From Sulfurovaceae bacterium (GTDB taxonomy: Bacteria > Campylobacterota > Campylobacteria > Campylobacterales > Sulfurovaceae), in contig JAQTLE010000005.1 in assembly GCA_028715055.1 (NCBI GenBank), positions 1-64,000 on the forward strand: a stretch of DNA of 64,000 nucleotides, written 5' to 3'. Both the position numbers and the translations under genes were made by a program. Shown here piece by piece: positions 36,371 through 44,533 of this stretch. The notes under the pieces were generated by a model that was not told the origin of the DNA, ran no database searches, and worked only from the letters and a program-made list of their open reading frames with translations. Position 1 is the first letter of the stretch; each line of letters opens with the position of its first letter.

Positions 36371-37087
36371 ATGGGTATATTTGATTTTGGAGAAACCATA
36401 AACGGCTACGAAATTAAAGTCATAAATGAAAGAGTTGCCAGAGCAGGTGCTGGAATACTTTTTGCCATAGGCCTTATTACATTTATTAACTCATTTTTGA
36501 CGCATGATTTTATTTTGGCAAAAGTATTTATAACGTTTTTTATGTTCGATTTTTTTGTGAGAGTTTTTATAAATCCTAAATTTTCGCCAAGTCTGATCTT
36601 GGGTTATTTTTTTGTTAGAGGACAAACCCCGGAATATGTCGGAGCAAGTCAAAAAAGATTTGCTTGGAGCATAGGATTTGTTTTGGCTCTTGTTATGTTT
36701 TTTATAGTTGTAGTGTTTGAGGTTATGACACCTATCAAGATAGCTATTTGTATGATTTGTCTTATTTTATTATTTAGCGAAAGTGCATTTGGAATATGTT
36801 TGGGATGTAAAATATATAATTTTTTGAATAAAAAGACAATGTATTGTGCCGGCGGTTGTGAGACACATTATTCTCCTAAAATATCATTTATGCAATGGAC
36901 GATAGAGTTGATGACTATAACTGCTATTATTTTTGGATTTACATATTTTAATAATATTAAAGAAATCACAAACGGATGGAAATCTCATATATCAAATATT
37001 AAATACGAAAAGCCATGTAGTAGTTGCAATAAAGCTATAGGACAAAATAATAAAATGAACGACGAACATATGAATCATAGTATGTGA
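36371..37087 (+). CDS. DUF4395 membrane protein
   Basis: A 238-residue integral membrane protein with five or six hydrophobic segments. It starts GIFDFGETINGYEIKVINER, followed by ARAGAGI, matching the DUF4395 opening, and has the conserved segment FGICLGCKIYNFL with a CxxC pair and a later Cys (CAGGCE). The C-terminal tail is hydrophilic with CSSC and a Met/His-rich end, which might bind metal. AAAGG lies upstream of the ATG. It stands between nadB and guaA with no obvious functional link. DUF4395 proteins have no established role; redox or thiol transport has been suggested from their cysteines. Confidence 0.75.
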   Translation: MGIFDFGETINGYEIKVINERVARAGAGILFAIGLITFINSFLTHDFILAKVFITFFMFDFFVRVFINPKFSPSLILGYFFVRGQTPEYVGASQKRFAWSIGFVLALVMFFIVVVFEVMTPIKIAICMICLILLFSESAFGICLGCKIYNFLNKKTMYCAGGCETHYSPKISFMQWTIELMTITAIIFGFTYFNNIKEITNGWKSHISNIKYEKPCSSCNKAIGQNNKMNDEHMNHSM

Positions 37088-37145
37088 AACAAATAAAAAG
37101 CGATATTTTTATATAATAGCATATAAACAATAAATAGGAATATCA

Positions 37146-38684
37146 ATGAAAAATGTACCCATAGTGATATTAGACTTTGGATCTCAATATACACAGCTGA
37201 TCGCAAGAAAGCTTAGAGAGAGCGGAGTCTACTGCGAAGTGGTTCCATATCGCGAAAAACTTGAAGACATAACAAGACGCAAACCGCAAGGTATCATACT
37301 TTCAGGCGGTCCGGCTTCTGTATATTCCGAGGATGCTTATAAGCCAGATAACGGTATTTGGGATCTTGGATTACCGATACTTGGCATCTGTTATGGTATG
37401 CAGCTCATCACTCAACATTTTGGCGGTGAGGTAGTGCCTGCAGATCATCATGAGTATGGCAAAGCAAAGCTTAACATTATTAAGAATTCTCCAATATTTG
37501 ATGGAGTAAATAATGACTCTATCGTATGGATGAGCCATGGAGACAAAGCTGTATCTATTCCAGCCGGATTTGAAGCTATTGGTGTGAGTGAAAACTCTCC
37601 ATATGCTGCAATAGCAAACGAAGACAAAAAACTATATGCTTTCCAATTTCACCCAGAAGTACATCACTCCGTAGAGGGTGTGACTATGCTCAAAAACTTT
37701 GCTAAACATATCTGCGGATGTGAAAGCACTTGGAATATGGGCAGCTTTGCTAAAGAAAAAATTGCACAAATTAAGGCACAGGTAGGGACACGAAAAGTGC
37801 TTTGCGGAGTAAGCGGTGGGGTGGATAGCTCTGTAGTAGCCGCACTTTTACATGAAGCATTGCCGGCAGATCAGTTGGTGTGCGTATTTGTAGATCAGGG
37901 TTTATTGCGTAAAGATGAAGCTTCTCAAGTACAAGATATGTTCCGTATGCTAGGAATTAATCTTATTACTATTAATGCACAAAAATTATTTTTGGATAAA
38001 TTAGCCGGAGTGACCGATCCTGAGCGAAAACGTAAGATCATCGGCGAAACTTTCATAGAAGTATTTGATGAAGAAGCGAAAAAACATACAGATGTGTCAT
38101 TTTTGGCCCAAGGCACGCTTTATACCGATGTTATCGAGTCGGTTTCCGTAAAAGGTCCATCAAAGACTATTAAATCACACCATAATGTAGGTGGACTGCC
38201 TGATTGGATGACATTTGAGCTGGTTGAGCCTCTTAGAGAGATATTTAAAGATGAGGTTCGGAAACTTGGACTTGAACTCGGACTACCAAAGGATATGATA
38301 GGCCGTCATCCATTCCCTGGTCCCGGGCTTGCTATCCGTGTAATGGGCGAGGTAAATGAAAATGCTTTGAGACTTATCAGAGAAAGTGATGCCATTATGC
38401 AGCAAGAGCTAAAATCAAGCGGATATTATGATAAAGTCTGGCAGGCATTCACGGTACTTCTAAATGTCAGTTCAGTTGGAGTCATGGGTGATAATCGTAC
38501 TTATGATAATACTGTATGTGTACGTATGGTAGAATCAGTCGATGGTATGACAGCGACCTTTGCTCATATTCCTCATGATATACTAGAAGGCATTAGCCGC
38601 AGGATCATTAATGAGATAGATGGCATTAACCGTGTAGTGTATGATATAAGCTCTAAGCCGCCGGCAACAATCGAGTGGGAATAA
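37146..38684 (+). CDS. guaA: GMP synthase (glutamine-hydrolysing)
   Basis: Converts XMP to GMP with ATP and glutamine. The 512 residues have the N-terminal class I glutamine amidotransferase with nucleophile Cys82 in GICYGMQL and the His/Glu pair in [10 protein letters not shown], then the ATP pyrophosphatase with P-loop [10 protein letters not shown] near residue 220, and the C-terminal dimerisation domain ending [12 protein letters not shown]. Length is normal. It is monocistronic, with a 502-nt gene-free stretch after it. Confidence 0.98.
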   Translation: MKNVPIVILDFGSQYTQLIARKLRESGVYCEVVPYREKLEDITRRKPQGIILSGGPASVYSEDAYKPDNGIWDLGLPILGICYGMQLITQHFGGEVVPADHHEYGKAKLNIIKNSPIFDGVNNDSIVWMSHGDKAVSIPAGFEAIGVSENSPYAAIANEDKKLYAFQFHPEVHHSVEGVTMLKNFAKHICGCESTWNMGSFAKEKIAQIKAQVGTRKVLCGVSGGVDSSVVAALLHEALPADQLVCVFVDQGLLRKDEASQVQDMFRMLGINLITINAQKLFLDKLAGVTDPERKRKIIGETFIEVFDEEAKKHTDVSFLAQGTLYTDVIESVSVKGPSKTIKSHHNVGGLPDWMTFELVEPLREIFKDEVRKLGLELGLPKDMIGRHPFPGPGLAIRVMGEVNENALRLIRESDAIMQQELKSSGYYDKVWQAFTVLLNVSSVGVMGDNRTYDNTVCVRMVESVDGMTATFAHIPHDILEGISRRIINEIDGINRVVYDISSKPPATIEWE

Positions 38685-38790
38685 TTTATCTCTTATTTTA
38701 CTTCATATGCACAAGATTTACTCAGTCACCTACCAAAATGTAGGCTCTTTCGTAAATCTTGCACATCTAAAGCAAACCAAGAGTAAATTT

Positions 38791-38816
38791 GTCATCCTGA
38801 ACTTGTTTCAGGATCT
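38791..38816. repeat. Palindromic dispersed repeat fragment
   Basis: Contains ATCCTGAA, loop CTTGT, TTCAGGAT (38793-38813). This TCATCCTGAACTTGTTTCAGG motif is, to my knowledge, a common intergenic palindrome in many unrelated bacterial genomes. A partial copy (CATCCTGAACTT) lies at 16643-16654. The rest of the 502-nt gap from guaA to the next start (38685-39186) has the element at 38897 and a promoter at 39110, and is otherwise plain AT-rich DNA. Confidence 0.55.
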
Positions 38817-38896
38817 ACCACACCTCTTGTTCTTCTAAAAATAGCTCTTTTTCTCGAAAGTAATTTCATGCTCCTTTGTTGAGTATTGCACATTTT

Positions 38897-38922
38897 GTAG
38901 GGACGAACCTATGTGTTCGCCC
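38897..38922. repeat. Second dispersed palindrome
   Basis: GTAGGGACGAACC and TGTGTTCGCCC form an imperfect stem (GGG-A-CGAAC against GTTCGCCC). Similar GGGCGAAC-type palindromes recur between genes in many bacteria. It lies about 80 nt after the other repeat, so this gap is a mosaic of repeat fragments. Confidence 0.45.
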
Positions 38923-39109
38923 AATGTTTTTAGTAAGTTCCTTCGCAACAACATGCAAATCTAATACAATCCAAATACTAAATAAACTAAAAGTAAAATT
39001 TTAAATGGTAGATACATAGGTATATCTCAATAATAAACATAGCAAAAATACATTTTTTAACTAATATTATCTATAAGAATAAAAAATAATAAATTTTTTT
39101 GAAAAAATT

Positions 39110-39138
39110 GCACAAATCTTCCACATTTGTACTATAAT
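39110..39138 (+). promoter_or_regulatory. Promoter and possible operator of the first Tyr-rich lipoprotein gene
   Basis: TATAAT at 39133-39138 is directly preceded by ACAAAT (39112-39117), 7 nt, ATTTGT (39125-39130). Nearly the same block (GCACAAA, TCTTC, ATTTGTACTATAATAT) stands upstream of the second copy at 39726. The inverted repeat overlapping the -35 area is a reasonable operator candidate. Confidence 0.55.
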
Positions 39139-39186
39139 ATATAATGGAAAGCATAAGCTTTGCATTATATCACTAAAGGAGATGTT

Positions 39187-39450
39187 ATGAGTAAAATACA
39201 AATTAAGCATTTAGGTGCGATCGGTATTGTTTCCGGTGTGTTATTGTTGTCTGGGTGTTCGAATACAGGATCATTTCTTGGCGGGGCAGTCGTTGGTGCT
39301 GCGCTCATGAATGTATATGATCATCCTCGATATCACGATAGACCTTATTATTATTATAATAATCAATACTATTATGGTGGAGAATATCGCAATGGATATT
39401 ACTACCATAATGGCCATAGATTGCATGGCGGGCATTATTATTATCATTAA
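39187..39450 (+). CDS. Small Tyr/His-rich lipoprotein, copy 1
   Basis: An 87-residue protein with a signal peptide ending in the lipobox LLSGC (Cys25), then a glycine-rich hydrophobic segment GSFLGGAVVGAAL and a C-terminal half made almost only of Tyr, His, Asn, Gly and Arg (for example RPYYYYNNQYYYGG). AAAGGAG lies before the ATG at 39187; an upstream ATG at 39160 lacks this. The domain layout (lipobox, glycine-rich hydrophobic segment, aromatic tail) matches copy 2 at 39782, and both use GGAGAT before ATGAG. Possibly an outer-membrane-anchored, metal- or polysaccharide-binding tail; function unknown. Confidence 0.7.
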   Translation: MSKIQIKHLGAIGIVSGVLLLSGCSNTGSFLGGAVVGAALMNVYDHPRYHDRPYYYYNNQYYYGGEYRNGYYYHNGHRLHGGHYYYH

Positions 39451-39464
39451 AGATAAATTCTCAA

Positions 39465-39486
39465 CCATGGGCATTTTGCCTATGGG
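39465..39486 (+). terminator. Hairpin after lipoprotein copy 1
   Basis: CCATGGGCA, TTT, TGCCTATGGG, followed by TACTTCTATTT. The same stem appears after copy 2, with one arm changed compensating partly, so the duplicated unit includes its terminator. The rest of 39487-39725 shows only AT-rich DNA and a weak CCATA/TATGG stem. Confidence 0.55.
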
Positions 39487-39725
39487 TACTTCTATTTAAA
39501 ATAAAAAAATGAATAGTTTTCTTTTTTATTTCTCTCTACTTTAGGGTTGCCCCTCCATAGCTAAATTTATGGATATCCTATCAAATAAGACATGACAAAT
39601 TTCTTCAATCCTTTCATGCTGAACATATCTCATCATATAGACAAAAAAACAAATTTATAATTATATATTATATTTATTATTTATACAACATTAGAAATAA
39701 AAATAATAATTTTTTTTGAAAAACT

Positions 39726-39754
39726 GCACAAAATCTTCATATTTGTACTATAAT
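39726..39754 (+). promoter_or_regulatory. Promoter and possible operator of lipoprotein copy 2
   Basis: TATAAT at 39749-39754, with ACAAAAT and ATTTGT half-sites upstream in the same arrangement as at 39110. Retention of this block in both copies while the surrounding DNA has diverged suggests selection on it. Confidence 0.55.
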
Positions 39755-39781
39755 ATGGTATATATCATTAAAGGAGATATT

Positions 39782-40051
39782 ATGAGTAGAATAAAAATTA
39801 CGCAGTTAGCTGTAATCGGTATTGTTTCTGGCATGTTGTTCTTTACTGGGTGTACTCGCAGCGAGCAAGCATTTGTTACAGGCGCTGTTGTTGGAGCTGT
39901 GGTCGTGGGTGCATTTGATCATCCTCGATATCGTGATAGACCTTATTATCATTATAACAATCAATACTATTATGGAGGAAGGTATCAAGACGGATACTAT
40001 TATTATCAAGATCAAAGATTTTATGGTGGACGTTATTACCCATACCCATAG
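39782..40051 (+). CDS. Small Tyr-rich lipoprotein, copy 2
   Basis: An 89-residue paralogue of the protein at 39187: signal peptide with lipobox FFTGC (Cys25), a glycine/valine-rich segment (VTGAVVGAVVVGAFDHPRY) and a Tyr/Arg/Gly-rich tail (RPYYHYNNQYYYGG). Start chosen at the ATG with AAAGGAG; an upstream in-frame ATG at 39716 would cover the promoter. The two copies share the phrases HPRYxDRPYYxYNNQYYYGG and GYYYxxxxRxxGGxYY, indicating tandem duplication with divergence, mostly in the region near the Cys. Confidence 0.7.
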   Translation: MSRIKITQLAVIGIVSGMLFFTGCTRSEQAFVTGAVVGAVVVGAFDHPRYRDRPYYHYNNQYYYGGRYQDGYYYYQDQRFYGGRYYPYP

Positions 40052-40072
40052 GCATTTTGCCTATGGCTTTCT
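40046..40072 (+). terminator. Terminator of lipoprotein copy 2
   Basis: CCATAGGCA, TTT, TGCCTATGG, then CTTTCTTTT. It overlaps the stop codon. The following 285 nt up to htpG contain only the htpG promoter as a recognisable element. Confidence 0.7.
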
Positions 40073-40318
40073 TTTAAAATAAATTAAGTATAACTCTCTT
40101 TTTTCTCTTTATTTTTCATTTTTTAAAATCTAAATAATATTTCTTAATCTCACTCCAATTGTGCTATAGTAATGCGTATAACAGTCGATCTTGTGAGAAT
40201 TTATACCTATTTATTCTTTTTGTTGGATTTAAAAATATAAAAATAAACCCTTAGTCGTATTAACTCAATATTATTATTAAACTTAACTAAACTTCTTGCA
40301 AAATTTGTTAAAATGTAT

Positions 40319-40324
40319 TATAAT
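40319..40324 (+). promoter_or_regulatory. Probable -10 box for htpG
   Basis: TATAAT 34 nt upstream of the chosen htpG ATG, preceded by AT-rich DNA with periodic T-runs. No HrcA CIRCE or HspR element was recognised in the upstream 250 nt. Confidence 0.45.
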
Positions 40325-40358
40325 TCTCCCAAAATTATTTTTTAAAGGAATATACATT

Positions 40359-42221
40359 ATGGCAAAAAGACAATATCAAACTGAAATAGGTCAATTACTA
40401 CATCTTATGACCCATTCTTTGTATTCAAATAAAGAAATATTTGTCCGAGAATTGGTATCAAATGCTAGTGATGCTATAGATAAATTTAATTATTTTCATT
40501 TAACTGACGAAAAATTTAAAAGTGAAGAATGGAACGGTAAAATATTTATCACAACAGATAAAGACGACAATTCAATTACTATAGGCGATAATGGTATCGG
40601 AATGAATGAAGATGACTTGATAGCCAATATAGGAACAATTGCTAAATCGGGCACGAAATCATTCGTAGAAAATCTCACAGGCGATGCCAAAAAAGACAGT
40701 AATCTGATCGGACAATTTGGCGTTGGATTCTATTCTGTATTTATGGTAGCTTCGAGTGTGGATGTTATTACTAAGAAGGCTGGAGAAGAGCAAGCATATA
40801 AATTCAGCAGTGACGGTACAGGAGAATTTGAAATAGTACCTGTCACCAAAGAGTCCCACGGTACGATCATTTATATTAAACTAAAAGATGACGAAAAAGA
40901 ATTCACTAGTCCATGGAGAATCAAAGAGATAGTCAAAAAATACTCTAACCATATAGCATATCCTATAATTCTAAATTATAAGGAAGATGAGACAACAGGT
41001 GAGGGTGATAACAAAAAAACAGAGACTGTCAATAAAAGCGAGCAAGTAAACGCTGCCAAAGCATTATGGACTATGAGCAAAACTGAGCTTAAAAAAGATG
41101 ATTACATAGAGTTTTATAAAAGCATATCCCATAATGATAGTGAACCGTTAACTTATTTGCATAATAAAGCCGAAGGCGCAAATGAATATACTACACTTTT
41201 TTATATCCCACGCAAAGCACCTATGGATATGTATAGAGCAGATTATGAACCTGGCGTTAAGCTATATGTCAAAAGAGTATTTATCACTGATAGCGACAAA
41301 GAGCTATTGCCTCCGTATTTAAGATTTGTGCGAGGAGTTATCGATTCATCTGATCTGCCTTTGAATGTAAGCCGCGAGATATTGCAGGAAAATCGAATAC
41401 TGGCTAATATCAAACAAGGCTCAACGAAAAAAATACTCCAAGCCATCTCCAAGCTTGAAGGTGAAGATATGGACATATTTACAGTAGAATATAATCGTGT
41501 CATCAAAGAAGGTATTTATAGCGATTATATGAACAAAGAATTGCTGCTTGATATTGTGAGATATAAAAGTTCAAGCCAAGACGGGCTTGTGAGTTTAGAA
41601 AGTTACATTAGCCGTGGCAACAGCGAGAAAAAAGAGATCTATTATATCATAGCAGAAAATGAGAAAATAGCTAAAGCCTCTCCGCTTCTTGAGGCATATA
41701 AAAAAGCCGGTATCGAAGTACTCATCATGGATGATAGAGAAGTAGATGAGATAGTAACCCCATCAATTGGAAGCTATGAAGAGTGGAGTTTTAAAGATAT
41801 ATCTTCCATAGAAGCTCCTTCAAGCAAAAGCACAGAAGAACAAGCGGCTATCAGCGAAAGCATGAAGCCGCTTGTTGAAAAAATAAAAGAAGTTTTAGGC
41901 GATGCCATCAAAGAAGTTAAAGTCTCTTCTAGACTTACCGATAGTCCCGCTTGTGTTATAAAAGATAGTTCTGATCCGATGGCAAGTATGGCTCACCTTT
42001 TTAGACAAATGGGACAAGAGGTGCCAGCAACTCCTCTGATACTCGAGATAAATCCGGATAATGATATGATCAAAAAACTCTCAAATTTGGAAGACAAAAA
42101 TATGTTTGACGATATGGCATGGGTTTTATTAGATAGTGCCAAAATAGCAGAAGGATTAGATGTGGACGAGAAGTCGCAATTTGCACAAAGAGTAGCAAGA
42201 ATAGCCAGTAAAGCTTTGTAG
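40359..42221 (+). CDS. htpG: Chaperone HtpG (Hsp90)
   Basis: Cytoplasmic Hsp90 chaperone. The 620 residues from ATG 40359 start MAKRQYQTEIGQLLHLM, followed by the GHKL ATPase motifs LVSNASDAIDKFNY, GDNGIGMN and GQFGVGFYSVFMVA, the middle domain with LPLNVSREILQENRIL, and the C-terminal dimerisation domain. The frame is open 63 nt further upstream, but AAAGGA lies 11 nt before ATG 40359, and the residues before it are unlike the family. Monocistronic. Confidence 0.96.
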   Translation: MAKRQYQTEIGQLLHLMTHSLYSNKEIFVRELVSNASDAIDKFNYFHLTDEKFKSEEWNGKIFITTDKDDNSITIGDNGIGMNEDDLIANIGTIAKSGTKSFVENLTGDAKKDSNLIGQFGVGFYSVFMVASSVDVITKKAGEEQAYKFSSDGTGEFEIVPVTKESHGTIIYIKLKDDEKEFTSPWRIKEIVKKYSNHIAYPIILNYKEDETTGEGDNKKTETVNKSEQVNAAKALWTMSKTELKKDDYIEFYKSISHNDSEPLTYLHNKAEGANEYTTLFYIPRKAPMDMYRADYEPGVKLYVKRVFITDSDKELLPPYLRFVRGVIDSSDLPLNVSREILQENRILANIKQGSTKKILQAISKLEGEDMDIFTVEYNRVIKEGIYSDYMNKELLLDIVRYKSSSQDGLVSLESYISRGNSEKKEIYYIIAENEKIAKASPLLEAYKKAGIEVLIMDDREVDEIVTPSIGSYEEWSFKDISSIEAPSSKSTEEQAAISESMKPLVEKIKEVLGDAIKEVKVSSRLTDSPACVIKDSSDPMASMAHLFRQMGQEVPATPLILEINPDNDMIKKLSNLEDKNMFDDMAWVLLDSAKIAEGLDVDEKSQFAQRVARIASKAL

Positions 42222-42381
42222 TTATTTATTATTACTGCGAGCGTAGCTCAGCAGGCCATTTGAAATAATGTCATGATCGCATCATTGTGAAAAGATTTAA
42301 ACAAAGTCAAAACATATTCTGCTTGGCAAAAGAACATTATAAAAAAATAATTATTTGCCGAAGTACTTGCGATTATGACGA

Positions 42382-42418
42382 TTTATATGCTACTTTTTCT
42401 GAAAAAGTAGCATATAAA
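42382..42418. repeat. Perfect 17-bp inverted repeat with 3-nt loop
   Basis: TTTATATGCTACTTTTT, CTG, AAAAAGTAGCATATAAA. It lies in the 291-nt gap between htpG and the LpxH-like gene. The stem could stop transcription from htpG, although A-runs rather than T-runs flank it on the plus strand. Nearby 42236-42262 (ACTGCGAGCGTAGCTC) looks like a decayed dispersed repeat of the GCGAGCG type. Confidence 0.65.
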
Positions 42419-42512
42419 AAAACATCCTTGCTGACAAGAAAATACAAAAACATCTAAAATTATCATTTTGCAATGTAACCTTTTTGTTACTGTTTACAAA
42501 TAAAATCTCCTT

Positions 42513-43250
42513 ATGCAATACAGATCAATATTCATATCAGATATTCATTTAGGCACCAGGTTTTCAAAGGCAGAGGAATTTTTAAATTTCCTTAAACACA
42601 CTGAATCAGAAAATCTCATTTTTGTAGGCGACATTATAGATGGATGGGCAATAAAGAGAAAATTCAGATGGCTTCAAACACATTCTGATATCATCCAAAA
42701 AGTTCTCAAAAAAGCTAGAAAAGGTACAAAAGTATTTTTTATTACCGGAAATCATGATGAATTTTTGCGGCCGTTTGCTCCGCTTTTGATGGGAGATAAC
42801 TTAGAGATCGTAAATGAGTTAAGCTATACCAGTGTCAACGGCAAGCAGTACTTGATCACTCATGGAGATTTTTTCGATAGTATTACAATGACTCATAGAT
42901 GGCTGGCAATTGCAGGTGATATAGGTTATGATTTTGTATTATTTATAAATCATATACTTAATGAATTCCGCAAAAAATGCGGCATCAAAAGATATTGGTC
43001 GTTTTCAAAATATATCAAAGACAATGTCAAAAGTTCAGTAAGTTTCGTTAACAATTTTGAAGAGATATTAGCAACCCATGCAAAACACAAAAAATATGAC
43101 GGTGTAGTATGCGGACATATTCATAAACCGGAATCCAAGATGATAGAAGATATAATGTACTATAATTGTGGTGATTGGGTTGAAAATTGCAGTGCTGTCG
43201 TGGAGCATCATGACGGCAGATTTGAGATAATTCGTTGGGAGCATATATGA
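42513..43250 (+). CDS. LpxH-like metallophosphoesterase
   Basis: A 245-residue calcineurin-fold hydrolase of the COG2908 type, related to UDP-2,3-diacylglucosamine pyrophosphatase of lipid A synthesis. All five metal-binding motifs are visible: SDIHLG at 9-14, GDIIDGW, GNHDEF, THGDFFD and CGHIHKP. The ending with NCGDWVE fits this family. Campylobacterota often carry LpxH-like members rather than canonical LpxH, so the substrate is uncertain. The stop codon overlaps the patatin start by 4 bp (ATGA), so the two lipid-related genes are coupled. Confidence 0.82.
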   Translation: MQYRSIFISDIHLGTRFSKAEEFLNFLKHTESENLIFVGDIIDGWAIKRKFRWLQTHSDIIQKVLKKARKGTKVFFITGNHDEFLRPFAPLLMGDNLEIVNELSYTSVNGKQYLITHGDFFDSITMTHRWLAIAGDIGYDFVLFINHILNEFRKKCGIKRYWSFSKYIKDNVKSSVSFVNNFEEILATHAKHKKYDGVVCGHIHKPESKMIEDIMYYNCGDWVENCSAVVEHHDGRFEIIRWEHI

Positions 43251-44008
43251 GCGAAATATCACTTGCGCTTTCAGGCGGAGCAGCTAGAGGTGCTTACCAT
43301 TTAGGTGTTCTGCAATATATTGATGATATGAATATAAAAATAAAATATATTTGTGGGACATCTATAGGAGCTGTAATCGGCACGAGTTATGCTGCAGGAG
43401 TGAGTCCGCGCAGACAACTGGAGATTTTCAAATCAAAAGAATTCAGGGAAGCAATATCTTTTAATTTTTTTCGCAAATCTATATTTAGAATCAATTCTAA
43501 AGCTGCCATATTCAATGAATTGCTTCCGATAGATAATTTAGAAGAATTAAACATTCCTGTTTTTTTCACAGCAGTGGATTTAATTAGCGGCAAAGAGTTA
43601 TATTATTCGAGTGGAAAAGTTCCAGAAATTTGCATGGCATTTTCAGCGCTTATTCCTCTATTCCCTCCGGTTAAATACAATGAACTACTATTAGGAGACG
43701 GCGGTATCATAAACCATATGCCAATTAATCCTCTTCAAGAGCATCCATATCCTATAGTGGGTGTTAATCTTCATCCTCTTACAATATCGCATAATCAAAA
43801 TAATATTTTTGATTTTCTAAAAAGTTCAATATATCTCAAAACATATTCCAATTCCGGGGATAGTCAAAACAAATGTGATGTTTTTATTACAAATGACAAG
43901 CTTCGTGATTATTCACTTTTTTCATTTAAACATTTTGATGAATTATTTGATATGGGGTATCTTGATGCAGCAGATTCGCTTGATATTTACGCTACAATGC
44001 CGGACTAA
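43247..44008 (+). CDS. Patatin-like phospholipase
   Basis: A 253-residue serine lipid acyl hydrolase of the RssA/YlbK group. Oxyanion loop GGAARGAYHLGVL near the N-terminus, nucleophile elbow GTSIGAV (GxSxG), and the catalytic Asp in GDGGIINHMPI. There is no signal peptide, so it acts in the cytoplasm or on the inner leaflet. The ATG at 43247 overlaps the stop codon of the LpxH-like gene; a start 12 bp upstream (43235) would give four extra residues. TTG-started haem-binding gene follows after 29 nt. Confidence 0.88.
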   Translation: MSEISLALSGGAARGAYHLGVLQYIDDMNIKIKYICGTSIGAVIGTSYAAGVSPRRQLEIFKSKEFREAISFNFFRKSIFRINSKAAIFNELLPIDNLEELNIPVFFTAVDLISGKELYYSSGKVPEICMAFSALIPLFPPVKYNELLLGDGGIINHMPINPLQEHPYPIVGVNLHPLTISHNQNNIFDFLKSSIYLKTYSNSGDSQNKCDVFITNDKLRDYSLFSFKHFDELFDMGYLDAADSLDIYATMPD

Positions 44009-44037
44009 ATATATCTTGGTTTACAAGGAGCGTTATT

Positions 44038-44469
44038 TTGGTTAAAGCTTTAATTTTTATTGTCATAATGTTTATAGGTTTTCAATTTATAACAATTGAT
44101 ACCAAAGAAAATTTACCTACCAATCCAAAAGATGAGATTGCAGTCAGCAACGATATAAAGACAATACTCAAAAGATCATGTTATGATTGCCATTCAAATA
44201 ATACCACGATTCCTTGGTATGGAAATATAGCTCCATCTTCATGGCTTGTAAGGTCACACATAAATGATGGTAGAAAAATACTGAATTTTTCAGAATTCAA
44301 TAAATATGATGTTGAAAAACAAAAAGACCTATTTGACAGAATAGGAGGAGCTGTAGTTATCAGAATGCCGCTTCCTAGTTATGTCTGGATGCACCCAAAA
44401 GCAGAGTTGAGTCAAGAAGACAGAGACAAACTTAAAGCTTGGAGTGAAAGTGAATATCAAGCTAGGTAG
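44038..44469 (+). CDS. Haem-binding domain protein (CxxCH)
   Basis: A 143-residue protein starting at TTG with CAAGGAG 7 nt upstream. One N-terminal hydrophobic segment (about 4-20) is followed by SCYDCHSNNTTIPWYGNIAP with C48xxC51H52, then RSHINDGRKILNFSEF. This is the pattern of the short haem-binding domain family (PF14376-like), attached to the periplasmic face of the inner membrane. The single CxxCH indicates one c-type haem. The redox partner is unknown; it follows the patatin gene and may be cotranscribed. Confidence 0.82.
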   Translation: MVKALIFIVIMFIGFQFITIDTKENLPTNPKDEIAVSNDIKTILKRSCYDCHSNNTTIPWYGNIAPSSWLVRSHINDGRKILNFSEFNKYDVEKQKDLFDRIGGAVVIRMPLPSYVWMHPKAELSQEDRDKLKAWSESEYQAR

Positions 44470-44533
44470 AACTATATTTTATTTTTGTAAATATATGTTA
44501 AAATTTTATATTATGAATAATAAAGGATAATTT

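Noticed and set aside
39271-40082. Opposite-strand and frame-shifted open frames rich in Ile/Met over the Tyr-rich lipoproteins
   Set aside because: They are shadows of the repetitive TAT/TAC codons of the real genes; the lipoprotein frames have lipoboxes and ribosome sites.
40296-40358. In-frame extension of HtpG giving 21 extra N-terminal residues
   Set aside because: AAAGGA lies just before the ATG at 40359 and the family begins there; the extension covers the promoter.
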